35,810 nucleotides of DNA from CAYNTG01 sp964400105 (GTDB lineage Bacteria; UBP14; UBA6098): the NCBI GenBank assembly GCA_964400105.1, contig CAYNTG010000017.1:1-35810 (forward strand). Reading direction: 5' to 3'. Shown in pieces: positions 15,510 through 24,000 of the stretch. The translations under genes were made by a program, and so were the position numbers. Every line of letters starts with the position of its first letter. Position 1 is the stretch's first letter. The notes beneath the pieces are model-generated. The model worked only from the letters and a program-made list of their open reading frames with translations. It had not been told where the DNA came from and made no database searches.

Positions 15510-16670
15510 ATGCCGCGATTTACAGAAGAACAGCTCATGATCCGCGATCTGGCGCGACGGATCGCAGAGGAAAAGATCGTTCCGGTTCGCGAGCGTTACG
15601 ACCGCAGCGGCGAGTTTCCGTGGGAGATCGTCGATGAGATCAAAAAAGCCGATCTTTTCGGCGTTTTTATCCCGGAGGAATACGGCGGTTTCGGCGGCGG
15701 AATCACCGAGATGGCCATCGTTACCGAGGAGCTTTCCCGCGCTTGCGGCGGGATCGCCCTCGCATTTGCCGCTACCGGCCTCGGCGCGATGCCGATTCTT
15801 CTGTTCGGGTCGGACGAACAGAAGGCCGAATATCTTCCGAAGATCGCCGCCGGCGAGACGCTCACCGCATTCGCTCTGACCGAGGCGAATGCCGGCTCTG
15901 ATGCCGGATCCATAAAGACCACGGCCAAAAAAGACGACGACGAATATATACTTAACGGCACGAAACAGTGGATCACGAACGGCGGCGAGGCGAAGCTTTA
16001 CACCGTTATCGCCCTCACAAATCCCGCGAGGGGCGCGCGAGGCGCGTCGGCGTTTATCGTCGAGGACGGAACGCCCGGCTTTACCTACGGGAAAAAAGAG
16101 GACAAGATGGGTATCCGGGGCAGCACAACACGGGAGTTGATCTTCGAGGATTGCCGTATCCCCGCGAAAAACCTTATCGCACGCGAGGGAATGGGGTTCC
16201 TGGTCACGATGAAGACGCTCGATCAATCCCGACCGGGGGTCGCGTCGCAGGCGGTGGGAATCGCACAGGGCGCGCTGGATGCTGCGGTCGATTACGCCCG
16301 ACAGCGCGAGCAGTTCGGAAGGCCGGTTATTGCAAACCAGGGGCTTCAATGGATGCTTGCGGACATGGCGACGCATATCGAGGCCGCGCGCGCGTTAATT
16401 TTCGACGTCGCCCGCAGAATTGATGAGGGCGAGAGGAATATATCGAAGCTCTCGGCGATGGCGAAGCTTTTCGCCAGCGATGTCGCGATGTCCGTTACGA
16501 CCGATGCGGTGCAGATCTTCGGAGGATACGGCTATATGCGCGAGTATCCGGTCGAAAAGATGATGCGCGACGCCAAGATCACACAGATTTACGAAGGCAC
16601 AAACCAGATACAGCGTGATGTGATCGGGAAATCGCTGATCAAAGAGGCTGCGAAAAAGCGAAAGAAATAG
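15510..16670 (+). CDS. acyl-CoA dehydrogenase (short-chain type)
   Basis: 386-aa FAD enzyme that makes the 2,3-double bond in acyl-CoA. The three ACAD domains are in order: N-terminal helices (1-120), the beta-barrel with FALTEANAGSDAGSI and QWITNGGEA, and the C-terminal helices with the signature QIFGGYGYMREYPVEKMMRDAKI. The catalytic base is Glu362 in QIYEGTNQIQR, the position used by short- and medium-chain enzymes. Closest in appearance to butyryl-CoA or short-chain dehydrogenases; the exact substrate cannot be read from the sequence. No electron-transfer flavoprotein or other beta-oxidation genes are near. Start ATG behind CAGGAGA. Confidence 0.92.
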   Translation: MPRFTEEQLMIRDLARRIAEEKIVPVRERYDRSGEFPWEIVDEIKKADLFGVFIPEEYGGFGGGITEMAIVTEELSRACGGIALAFAATGLGAMPILLFGSDEQKAEYLPKIAAGETLTAFALTEANAGSDAGSIKTTAKKDDDEYILNGTKQWITNGGEAKLYTVIALTNPARGARGASAFIVEDGTPGFTYGKKEDKMGIRGSTTRELIFEDCRIPAKNLIAREGMGFLVTMKTLDQSRPGVASQAVGIAQGALDAAVDYARQREQFGRPVIANQGLQWMLADMATHIEAARALIFDVARRIDEGERNISKLSAMAKLFASDVAMSVTTDAVQIFGGYGYMREYPVEKMMRDAKITQIYEGTNQIQRDVIGKSLIKEAAKKRKK

Positions 16671-16707
16671 CGGCGCAACACGCTACACATGCGGGACGCC
16701 GAATAAT

Positions 16708-16770
16708 TACTTGCCCAAAAGCGAAGGGTATATGACCGCAGGGAACACGTATGTGCGTGGAGCGGCGGCG
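16708..16770 (+). repeat. repeat shared with 7796-7868
   Basis: Contains ATGACCGCAGGGAACACGT and TGTGCGTGG, matching the segment at about 7815-7860 with few differences. It lies in the 161-bp gap between the acyl-CoA dehydrogenase and the nuclease lipoprotein. Confidence 0.5.
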
Positions 16771-16794
16771 GTTCTGGTATCTCAAATTTTTACT

Positions 16795-16823
16795 TTGATT
16801 TTCGAAAAGCCCGATTATATTAA
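16795..16823 (+). promoter_or_regulatory. candidate promoter of the nuclease-deoC-rlmH genes
   Basis: TTGATT (16795-16800), 17-base spacer, TATTAA (16818-16823). Transcription would start near 16830, almost on the ATG at 16832. No ribosome-binding site is seen there, so the first gene could be read from a leaderless mRNA. Computation would be needed to rank this against chance A/T-rich matches. Confidence 0.4.
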
Positions 16824-16831
16824 TAAGTATT

Positions 16832-17359
16832 ATGAAAATTATTTATCTGATATTTATATCTTCTTTCGTGCTGTTGTCGATTTTGTCCTGCGAAAGATCG
16901 ACCAACGGCGATCCGCCGAGTAACAACGATGATGGCGATGATTCCACGTCCTATTTGATTGTCGATGTCAGGGATGGCGACACTATCGAACTCGACGATG
17001 GCCAGGCAATCCGTCTCGTCGGGATAAATACGCCGGAGATGAACTTCGGCGGAACGCCCGAACCGTGCGCTCAGGAAGCCACTGATTTTACGACCGCCGA
17101 GGCACAAGCTAAAAGATGCTATCTGGTCTATAACACACCCGTCGGCGACTCGATCGATTACTACGGTCGCACGCTCGCTTTCGTGCATATTCTCCCGGAC
17201 AGCCAGTGCTTGAATGTCGAGGTTTGTCGTGCGGGGTGGAGCGACGACTGGGACGATTACCCCGTTCGAAGCGATTACGAGTGCCAGTTCGAGGAGGCCG
17301 AGGAAGAGGCTATAGCCGCCGATAGGGGCATCTGGGATTCCTACCATAATTGCGAATAA
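16832..17359 (+). CDS. staphylococcal-nuclease-like lipoprotein
   Basis: 175-aa predicted lipoprotein: hydrophobic signal then lipobox LSC with Cys20, an Asp/Asn/Ser-rich linker (25-40) and a thermonuclease (SNase) domain. Active-site positions can be followed: VRDGDTIEL, Arg61 and Glu69 in IRLVGINTPEM, and Arg113 in DYYGRTLAF. The position of the calcium-binding Asp of the staphylococcal enzyme (VDTPE) is Asn66 here, a substitution that also occurs in other homologues. The end is AADRGIW, as usual. It likely degrades nucleic acid at the cell surface or in the periplasm; together with deoC this could feed nucleoside salvage (inference). Four or more extra Cys residues may form disulfides. Confidence 0.85.
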   Translation: MKIIYLIFISSFVLLSILSCERSTNGDPPSNNDDGDDSTSYLIVDVRDGDTIELDDGQAIRLVGINTPEMNFGGTPEPCAQEATDFTTAEAQAKRCYLVYNTPVGDSIDYYGRTLAFVHILPDSQCLNVEVCRAGWSDDWDDYPVRSDYECQFEEAEEEAIAADRGIWDSYHNCE

Positions 17360-17386
17360 TCCACTGTTTTTAAACATAAGGATGAT

Positions 17387-18169
17387 ATGGAAAAGCAAAA
17401 AATTCTGGAGATTATCAATAATGTTCGCGTAGAAATCGACCTCGTTCGTATAAAAAACCATCCATCGAAGGCATGGATCGAAGGTGAAAGCGCACGCCGC
17501 GAGCATTGCGGTTCCATCGAAGCGCCGAGAGATATTGCTCCGCTAATCGATCATACGCTGCTTAAACCCGATGCGACTATAAAGCAGATATTCGCGCTCT
17601 GCGACGAGGCCGACGAAAATGGTTTCGCGAGCGTTTGTATCAATCCATATTGGGTGCCGGTTGTTGCTGAAAGATTGTCGAAATCCTCTGTTTTAGTGTG
17701 CACTGTAATCGGTTTCCCGCTCGGCGCAACCCTTTCACTTTCAAAAAGTTATGAGGCAAATATCGCCGCCGCATTGGGAGCGGACGAGCTGGATATGGTC
17801 ATCAATATCGGACAGCTGAAGGCGCATAAGTGGGTAGCCGTTTTCGACGACATTCTTTCGGTCGTCGAGGCGGTCGAATCGAAGCCGGTCAAGGTTATCC
17901 TCGAAACATCGCTGCTCACCGAAGAGGAAATCGTTGCCGGAAGCGCGATTTCGGAGTTAGCCGGTGCATCCTATGTCAAAACCAGCACCGGATTCGCGGG
18001 CGGCGGTGCGACGGTCGAATCAGTTTCGCTGATGGCTTCGACGGTCGGGAATCGCCTCGGTGTCAAGGCATCTGGAGGTGTCGGTAATTTCGATAGCGCG
18101 ATTGAGATGATCCGGGCCGGCGCAACCAGAATCGGCGCGAGTCGCTCGATTCAGATTATCTCTGGATGA
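17387..18169 (+). CDS. deoC: deoxyribose-phosphate aldolase
   Basis: 260-aa class I aldolase that splits 2-deoxyribose 5-phosphate into acetaldehyde and glyceraldehyde 3-phosphate. The Schiff-base Lys198 lies in SYVKTSTGF, the second Lys227 in VKASGGV and Asp136 in DELDMVIN. The substrate loop CTVIGFPLGA is present. An N-terminal extension of about 45 residues precedes the usual start LIDHTLLKPDAT, as in longer DeoC forms. AAGGATG lies before the ATG, 27 bp after the nuclease gene. The stop overlaps rlmH (ATGA). Confidence 0.95.
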   Translation: MEKQKILEIINNVRVEIDLVRIKNHPSKAWIEGESARREHCGSIEAPRDIAPLIDHTLLKPDATIKQIFALCDEADENGFASVCINPYWVPVVAERLSKSSVLVCTVIGFPLGATLSLSKSYEANIAAALGADELDMVINIGQLKAHKWVAVFDDILSVVEAVESKPVKVILETSLLTEEEIVAGSAISELAGASYVKTSTGFAGGGATVESVSLMASTVGNRLGVKASGGVGNFDSAIEMIRAGATRIGASRSIQIISG

Positions 18170-18621
18170 ATCTGCGTGTAATCCATGTCGGTAAGGCATC
18201 GAAGCTTTACCGCGATGCTATCGAGCATTACACGTCGCGGATTGGGCATTATGCCAAATTCGAGATCGTCGAGGCGAAGCAGGCAAAGCGCCTTCCGCCA
18301 GATGCCGCTGTCGATTACGAGGGTGAAAGGCTTATCCGTGCGCTTGGCCCTAATGACGTCGCAATCGCGCTTTCCGAAGAAGGAAAGGCGATGAATTCCG
18401 TGGCTTTCGCTAGAAAGCTCGCCGATATCGAGATCCGTTCACGGCCTATTTCTCTGCTCATCGGCGGCGCTTACGGTCTCTCAGTCGCCGTAAAATCGCA
18501 CGCCGACTCAATTATTTCGCTCTCCAAAATGACTATGCAACACGATGTTGCCCTGATAGTCACCCTCGAACAACTCTACCGCGCGATGACTATCATCCGT
18601 GGCGAAAATTATCATAAATAA
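18166..18621 (+). CDS. rlmH: 23S rRNA (pseudouridine-1915-N3)-methyltransferase
   Basis: 151-aa SPOUT methyltransferase that modifies helix 69 of 23S rRNA. The SAM-binding knot is visible in SLLIGGAYGLS, and the highly conserved C-terminal block runs from SLSKMTMQHDVA through LEQLYRAMTIIRGENYHK. Length is typical. It overlaps deoC by 4 bp. Downstream lies a long palindromic element rather than a T-run terminator. Confidence 0.95.
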   Translation: MNLRVIHVGKASKLYRDAIEHYTSRIGHYAKFEIVEAKQAKRLPPDAAVDYEGERLIRALGPNDVAIALSEEGKAMNSVAFARKLADIEIRSRPISLLIGGAYGLSVAVKSHADSIISLSKMTMQHDVALIVTLEQLYRAMTIIRGENYHK

Positions 18622-18632
18622 TCGCGGTTCGC

Positions 18633-18783
18633 GGGGAGCGTCGGGACACCGTATTCGGGCCGGTTTTGCCGTCCCGAATACGGTGTCGCCGGCAGGCCGG
18701 ACTAAATATTTCCGCCAAACATTGCTTTAATAGTCCGGCCTGCCGTCCCGCCGAGCATGCAATGCTCGGCGGCCGACGCCCCC
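18633..18783. repeat. REPIN-like palindromic element B
   Basis: Outer ends GGGGAGCGTCGG (18633-18644) and GCCGACGCCCCC (18772-18783) are inverted copies. Inside are three stem-loops: arms CACCGTATTCGGG and CCCGAATACGGTG around a 13-base loop, arms GGCAGGCCGGACTA and TAGTCCGGCCTGCC around about 26 bases, and CCGCCGAGCAT/ATGCTCGGCGG around GCA. All three stems are perfect. The layout matches element A at 24001-24123. It fills most of the 277-bp gap between rlmH and mfd. Confidence 0.75.
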
Positions 18784-18898
18784 ATTCGGCGCTCGCATTT
18801 TTATATAGACATTCGACCGCATTATGAATAAGATTTTATCTCTGAAGCCGGGGAGCCTATTATAGGCTTGTCGGCAAAAACTGTTTATAGAAACATCT

Positions 18899-21800
18899 AT
18901 GGCTTTAGCGGCGATAAGAAGAAAAATCCAGTTCACGGAGCCTTTCGTTGCTCTGCGCAATGCTTTATCTGATGGCAAGTTACCAGAGATCGTAGGGGTC
19001 TCCGAACTCGGTGTGGCGATAGTCGCGGATTTTATCGTTCGCGAAGTTGGCAGAACACTGCTATGGGTATCTTTGGGGGATATTTACGCCCGCTATTCGG
19101 ATGCTGTCGCGCTTCTTGGAAAGGAAAATGTCCTGCTCTTCCCGGAATGGGATATCGAGCCGTTCGAGCATCGACATCCATCCGAGGAGATCGTTGCGAC
19201 AAGATTGAAAACGCTTCTCGCACTTCGCAGTGGAGAGCCGAAGCTTGTCGTTGCGACGCCGAAATCACTCTTCTTCTCGACCATTTCGCCATCGGCTCTC
19301 GACGAGCTGACGATACGACTCGAGACAGGACTGGAAATCGACCCGGAACGGCTAATGGATCGATTGATAGCGATCGGTTATGAACGGGAGGAACTGGTCG
19401 AATTTTTGGGAAGCGTCTCGCGGCGCGGCGATGTCGTCGATGTTTTTACGGGAATACATAGTGACCCGATACGAATCGAGTTTTTCGGCGACGAGATCGA
19501 ATCGATCCGAACATTTTCGGCGGAAAATCAACGAAGCCGTGTGAAACTCGAATCGGTCATTATCCCGCCAGCCGTGGAATGGGTAAAAAGTTTCTGGGAG
19601 ATGCGCGATCTGGACATCGGCGCTCTTCGATCTCAGATAATCCCTCGATTCCGGAGAGTTTTTCCGAAAAAGATCGCGGAGGATATCCTCGCCCGGATGC
19701 TCATGGACCGCGATTTCCCCGGCGGGTTATGGTTTTCATCGATGTTCGAGCCGGAGCCGCAGTGGCCTGAAAGCCATTTTCCAAAAGATGCCGTTATCCT
19801 TTGCGAGGAGCCGGAAGAAATTGTCGAATTCGCAGAGAAGATGCAAAGAAAAGCCGAGAATTACCACCTCGAACTCTCTCATGACGGCGAAACACACATC
19901 CCGCCGGCGATGATATTCGCCGACGGCGAGGCCACCGGGAGGCGGCTCTCCGCCTGCAATCTCCTGCCGGTTAGATATTTTCCAACCACCGCAGGAAGCA
20001 TCGATATGGGTTTCATGGAGGCCACATCCTCCTTCGATGGGCCTGTGGCATTCCGTCGCGGGTTGGAGAGATTCAAATCCGACGGCTATGCCGTCAGCAT
20101 CTTTTGCCAGGATGATTTTCAGCTCGAACGACTGCCCGGCCTGCTTCCAGATGCCGAAAGCGTCCCATCGAGCATCGCAAATATCTCCACCGGCTTTCTC
20201 CATCGCCCCGGAAACGAGGCCGTATTGACCGGATGGACGATCTTCGGTCGCCGTCGAAGGAAAGCGCCACCGAAGCGATACCGCGAGGGCAGCGCCTATG
20301 CCCTTCCGATGGGCCTCGCCACCGGCAATCTCGTCGTCCATACGGACCATGGAATCGGCCGCTTCGTGGGCACGGAAACCCTCGAGAGCCGAGGCTTCTC
20401 CGCCGAATGCCTCGTCCTCGAATACGCCGAAGGCGACCGGCTCTCGGTGCCCGTCGAGGATTTTCACCTCGTGCAGAAATACCTCGGTGGAGAATCGGTA
20501 AAGCTCGCTCGTCTCGGAGGCACCGCCTGGAAAAAAGCGAAAGAACGTGCCCAACGCTCCATTATGTCCATCGCAGGCGAACTCGTTCAACTATATGCTC
20601 TGCGCGAGGTTGCAAAGGGAATCTCATTTCCGAAAGAGGACGAGCTATCGCAAGCCCTCGCCGAATCGTTCCTATATAACGAAACCGACGACCAGACAAA
20701 TACGATCGGTGAGGTTATCGCCGATATGGAGCGCAACCGCCCCATGGACCGCCTCCTGGTCGGCGATGTCGGTTTTGGCAAAACCGAGGTCGCGATCCGC
20801 GCGGCATTCAAGGCTGTTCGCGGCGGAAAACAGGTCGCGGTTCTCGTCCCTACGACGATTCTCGCGGAACAACATTTCAGAACTTTCACCGACCGGCTCT
20901 CATCTCTGCCGGTGAAGATCGACATGATTTCGAGATTCCGGTCACCAAAGCAGCGGCGAGAAACACTCGTAGGCCTCGCCGACAGCAACCTGGATATCGT
21001 CATCGGGACGCATCGCCTGCTTTCGAGGGATGTCCAATTCAAGAATCTCGGCCTCCTGATTGTGGATGAGGAACAGCGGTTCGGTGTGAAGCATAAGGAA
21101 AAAATCAAGAAATGGCGCGCGAAGATCGATGTTCTAACCATGACTGCTACGCCCATCCCAAGGACAATGTCCATGGCGCTGTCGGGAGTCCGGGATATGA
21201 GCATCATCGAAACGCCGCCGGCGAATCGACTTCCAATTTACACGCGCGCCGTTCCATTCGGCGGAAAGGTTATCGCCGAATCGATTGAGCGCGAGGTTTC
21301 GCGTGGAGGACAGGTCTATTTCCTCCACAACCGGGTCGGAAGCATCGAGGCGATGGCGCGTTATCTTCGAACCATCGTCCCCGGAGCCAGATTCGCCGTC
21401 GCTCATGGCCAGATGAAAGAAAATGAGCTTTCTGAGATAATAATGGATTTCCTCACCGGACGGTTCGATGTCCTCGTGACGACGACGATCATCGAGTCCG
21501 GCACCGATATCCCGAATGTCAACACGATCATTATCAACCGCGCCGACCGGTTCGGAGTCGCGCAGCTCTATCAGCTTCGCGGTCGCGTCGGAAGGTCGGA
21601 TCAACAGGCCTACTGTTACCTCATCGCGCCGCCGTATAAAAATATGTCCGTGAAAGCGAAAAAGCGCATTAAGGCGCTTCTCGATCACTCCGATCTCGGC
21701 AGTGGTTTCGCCCTCGCAATGCGCGACCTCGAGATCCGTGGCGCGGGGAATATCCTCGGTGCCCAGCAGCACGGATTCGTCGAGGAGGTCGGCCTCGACC

Positions 21801-22324
21801 TCTATAGCCGTATGCTTTCCGAGGCGGTAGCCGTGCTGAAAGGCGAAGCTCCGCCGCATTTCATCCCAATCAACACACAGATCGACACGCCGTTGTTCAT
21901 CCCGAAGATCTATATGCCGAGCGCGAGGATGCGCATCGAGTTTTATCAAAAGCTATATATGGCATCGACGACCGAAAAGCTCACAGACCTCCGCTTAGAG
22001 GTAATCGACAGGTTCGGAACGCCCCACGAAGAGGTTGCGAAACTCTTTACATATCTGAAGATGCGCCGCGCCGCCTCGGAGGTTTCGCTGCCGCTCAAAG
22101 AGGTTATCCTGAAAAAGGGGCGAGCGATATTCCTTTTCGAAAACGGTTGGACACCACCTCTCGTCGAGATAGATCGAGCGATCTCGCCGCTTAAGCTCAC
22201 GACAAGTTTTCTCAGAGACCCGTTCGAGCTGCGTTTCCAGCTTTCTGGAGAACATACAAACGATCTTTTTGTGATGCAAAGAATCGCCGAAAGGTTGGCG
22301 AAGATAAAACAGGACAGGGTATAA
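18899..22324 (+). CDS. mfd: transcription-repair coupling factor
   Basis: 1141-aa DNA translocase that removes RNA polymerase stalled at lesions and recruits UvrA. Order of domains: N-terminal UvrB-like region (about 1-290, with FPEWDIEPFEHRHPS and the FFGDEIESIR pattern), a middle region, the RNA-polymerase-interacting CarD-like domain (about 476-555, GNLVVHTDHGIGRFVG), helicase lobe 1 with Walker A GDVGFGKTE (about 622) and the DEEQ box VDEEQRFG (about 722), TATPIPRTM, helicase lobe 2 with VTTTIIESGTDIPN and QLRGRVGRSD, and a C-terminal TRCF domain. Length is normal. Start ATG 18899 has a poor ribosome-binding site; a 13-bp palindrome GCCTATTATAGGC lies at 18855-18867 upstream. Confidence 0.96.
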   Translation: MALAAIRRKIQFTEPFVALRNALSDGKLPEIVGVSELGVAIVADFIVREVGRTLLWVSLGDIYARYSDAVALLGKENVLLFPEWDIEPFEHRHPSEEIVATRLKTLLALRSGEPKLVVATPKSLFFSTISPSALDELTIRLETGLEIDPERLMDRLIAIGYEREELVEFLGSVSRRGDVVDVFTGIHSDPIRIEFFGDEIESIRTFSAENQRSRVKLESVIIPPAVEWVKSFWEMRDLDIGALRSQIIPRFRRVFPKKIAEDILARMLMDRDFPGGLWFSSMFEPEPQWPESHFPKDAVILCEEPEEIVEFAEKMQRKAENYHLELSHDGETHIPPAMIFADGEATGRRLSACNLLPVRYFPTTAGSIDMGFMEATSSFDGPVAFRRGLERFKSDGYAVSIFCQDDFQLERLPGLLPDAESVPSSIANISTGFLHRPGNEAVLTGWTIFGRRRRKAPPKRYREGSAYALPMGLATGNLVVHTDHGIGRFVGTETLESRGFSAECLVLEYAEGDRLSVPVEDFHLVQKYLGGESVKLARLGGTAWKKAKERAQRSIMSIAGELVQLYALREVAKGISFPKEDELSQALAESFLYNETDDQTNTIGEVIADMERNRPMDRLLVGDVGFGKTEVAIRAAFKAVRGGKQVAVLVPTTILAEQHFRTFTDRLSSLPVKIDMISRFRSPKQRRETLVGLADSNLDIVIGTHRLLSRDVQFKNLGLLIVDEEQRFGVKHKEKIKKWRAKIDVLTMTATPIPRTMSMALSGVRDMSIIETPPANRLPIYTRAVPFGGKVIAESIEREVSRGGQVYFLHNRVGSIEAMARYLRTIVPGARFAVAHGQMKENELSEIIMDFLTGRFDVLVTTTIIESGTDIPNVNTIIINRADRFGVAQLYQLRGRVGRSDQQAYCYLIAPPYKNMSVKAKKRIKALLDHSDLGSGFALAMRDLEIRGAGNILGAQQHGFVEEVGLDLYSRMLSEAVAVLKGEAPPHFIPINTQIDTPLFIPKIYMPSARMRIEFYQKLYMASTTEKLTDLRLEVIDRFGTPHEEVAKLFTYLKMRRAASEVSLPLKEVILKKGRAIFLFENGWTPPLVEIDRAISPLKLTTSFLRDPFELRFQLSGEHTNDLFVMQRIAERLAKIKQDRV

Positions 22325-22338
22325 TCATCCGGTCTCGG

Positions 22339-22438
22339 NNNNNNNNNNNNNNNNNNNNNNNNNNNNNNNNNNNNNNNNNNNNNNNNNNNNNNNNNNNNNN
22401 NNNNNNNNNNNNNNNNNNNNNNNNNNNNNNNNNNNNNN
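22339..22438. other. scaffold gap (100 N)
   Basis: Exactly 100 unknown bases starting 15 bp after the mfd stop. It adjoins the repeat cluster at 22439-22680, so the break is probably repeat-induced. Confidence 0.98.
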
Positions 22439-22490
22439 TGTTGTCATTGCGAAGCCTGAAGCACGAAGTGCGAATGGCTGCGGCAATCTC
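22439..22490 (+). repeat. TGTCATTGCGA...GGCAATCTC intergenic repeat
   Basis: Starts TTGTCATTGCGAAGCC and ends GCGGCAATCTCG with a partly palindromic middle (GAAGCACGAAGTGCGAA). This resembles the GTCATTGCGAG...GCAATCTC element scattered between genes of many unrelated bacteria. Recognised from memory. Confidence 0.5.
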
Positions 22491-22548
22491 GTTTTTTTGC
22501 GGTCGATTTGCTTGGTTAAGTACGCCGTCCGTCGCCGCGTGGCGACCG

Positions 22549-22618
22549 CTGGCGTGGGGGTGGGCGCTGGCGCGCAATTTGCCACAAGCAAATTTCGTGA
22601 CAGCGAGGTGGGGGGAGG
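22549..22618 (+). repeat. dispersed repeat with AATTTGC hairpin, copy 2
   Basis: Direct-strand copy of the element at 3177-3249 (minus). It shares the CTGGCG start, G-rich flanks and the hairpin arms AATTTGC/GCAAATT, but the loop differs (CACAA here, CAAAA in copy 1). Confidence 0.7.
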
Positions 22619-22627
22619 TTTTAAGCG

Positions 22628-22680
22628 AAAATCATCGCCTACGATGACCCCGAAGGGCGCATAATTCAAACTCGGTCACC
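22628..22680 (+). repeat. repeat unit shared with 7880-7918
   Basis: Contains TACGATGACCCCGAAGGGCGCA and ends near CTCGGTC, matching the second half of the mosaic repeat upstream of rpsJ. Confidence 0.45.
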
Positions 22681-22713
22681 GGGTCGTCCCCATCTGTCGG
22701 CATTGCCGACATT

Positions 22714-23400
22714 CTATAAATTGATCTCTTCGCCGGGTTGGAGTATCGAGATATTCGTTCCGGGCGAATCGATAAGCTCCCTGAATCTTTCCGGCGATGC
22801 CCCGATAACCGGCCATGTGCCATAGTGCATCGGCACGGCGATCTTCGGTTTTAAAAGCCCGACCGCATATGCCGCATCCTCCGGACCCATCGTGAAAACA
22901 TCGCCGATCGGCAAAAGTGCGAGGTCGATGGAATTTCGATCTCCGATAAGGCGCATATCGCCGAAAAGTGCCGTGTCTCCGGCGTGATAAATCGTTTTCC
23001 CGTCGATAGTTATCAGAAATCCACACGGCATTCCGGTATAAATAATATTACCATCCTCGATTACCGAGCTTCCATGAAATGCCTGCGTAAGTTTCACATT
23101 GCCGAAATCAAACTTCGCCGAACCGCCGATTTGCATTTTAAATACACGAAGCCCTTTGCTTTCGGCATAATGGCCAAGCTCGCTCGGCATTATCATAAGC
23201 GAATCGCATCGTCTCGCGATGTCAAAACCATCGCCGAGATGATCGCCGTGGCCGTGCGTGATCAGGATATAATCTGCGTGAATATCTTCGGCCTTAACGG
23301 GAGCCATCGGGTTCCCGGTTATAAATGGATCGATCAGGATACGGTGTTTACCGTCAAAAATAAAAAAAGCCGAGTGCCCAAGCCATTTTACCTTGACCAA
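22714..23400 (-). CDS. UPF0173 family metal-dependent hydrolase
   Basis: 228-aa metallo-beta-lactamase-fold protein of the UPF0173/UlaG-like family. The metal motif HGHGDH is at residues 49-54 (ITHGHGDHLGD), with further ligands in the AGDTALFGD segment and near the C-terminus (VPMHYGTWP). Substrate unknown. The start is a TTG at 23400 with GGAG six bases upstream; no ATG fits. A nearly identical copy of its last 103 bases occurs at 34108-34210. Downstream (below 22714) is a hairpin GTCGGCATTGCCGAC without a T-run. Confidence 0.9.
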   Translation of the reverse strand: MVKVKWLGHSAFFIFDGKHRILIDPFITGNPMAPVKAEDIHADYILITHGHGDHLGDGFDIARRCDSLMIMPSELGHYAESKGLRVFKMQIGGSAKFDFGNVKLTQAFHGSSVIEDGNIIYTGMPCGFLITIDGKTIYHAGDTALFGDMRLIGDRNSIDLALLPIGDVFTMGPEDAAYAVGLLKPKIAVPMHYGTWPVIGASPERFRELIDSPGTNISILQPGEEINL

Positions 23401-23539
23401 ATCATACTCCAGTGTTATATTCTAAATACAGATTGAGATTTTAACATAACGATAGGCAGGAAAAAATCAAGGAGCTTAGCTTCGAATCCAAAGGTTATGC
23501 GCTGTTTGCCTTTTTTATGGAATCGTAAAGGAGAGTAAT

Positions 23540-23941
23540 ATGTCCTATTCAGAGTTGTTTTACCACATAGTTTTCGGTGTCGAAAATGGTAAAGAACTTC
23601 ATCCCGTTACACAAAAGCTTGTCGAGACTAAACTCGGAGAGGAGATATCCGCTTTGGGCGGGAAGGCTCTGGCGACGAAGCTTATGCCGGACCATGTCCA
23701 TATTCTTCTCACCGTGACGCCGGTTGCTTCGCCAGACGAGATCGTGACGGAACTTAAGGAATGCACACACCGACTGGTCGAGGGAATGGGCCGCGATGAG
23801 AAATTGGAATGGAAGCACGGATACGGTGTGGTTTCGGTAAGTAAATCGCATGTCGAAATTATCGAGAAATATATCGCTTCGCAGGAGAAGCGCCATGCCG
23901 AAAATAAGGTCAATACGACGCTCGAGAGGTTCGAGTCATAG
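23540..23941 (+). CDS. IS200-like Y1 (HUH) transposase
   Basis: 133-aa single-domain protein of the IS200/IS605 TnpA or REP-associated tyrosine transposase superfamily (COG1943 type). The HUH motif is His52-Val-His54 in MPDHVHILL; the catalytic Tyr is Tyr111 in EKYIASQEKRH with Gln115; WKHGYGVVSVSKS is the conserved block before it. All catalytic residues are present, so it could be active, but the C-terminus stops about 15-20 residues earlier than in typical members. It has a good AAAGGAGAG site. No tnpB and no clear IS ends flank it; a REPIN-like palindrome lies 60 bp downstream. This makes a chromosomal REP-type transposase as likely as an IS. Confidence 0.85.
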   Translation: MSYSELFYHIVFGVENGKELHPVTQKLVETKLGEEISALGGKALATKLMPDHVHILLTVTPVASPDEIVTELKECTHRLVEGMGRDEKLEWKHGYGVVSVSKSHVEIIEKYIASQEKRHAENKVNTTLERFES

Positions 23942-24000
23942 GTTCCGAAGAAATCGGTAATCCAAATATCATTTAACGAGAAATTCGACTGCATACCGCA

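Larger units (their letters stand above)
22325..22713. other. intergenic region with gap and three repeats
   Basis: 389 bp containing the 100-N gap, a GTCATTGCGA-type repeat, the second copy of the AATTTGC hairpin repeat, a unit shared with 7880-7918, and a hairpin GTCGGCATTGCCGAC (22696-22710) after the minus-strand hydrolase gene. The open frames here read through the repeats and are not genes. Confidence 0.75.

Noticed and set aside
18645..18673. Intrinsic terminator of rlmH
   Set aside because: The stem is strong but no run of T follows, and the stem belongs to the larger palindromic element.
22325..22669. Minus-strand frame of 114 codons across the second gap
   Set aside because: It runs through the N block and the repeats; the Pro/Arg/Ala-rich text comes from the repeat sequence, and similar text appears in the first copy at 3177-3249.
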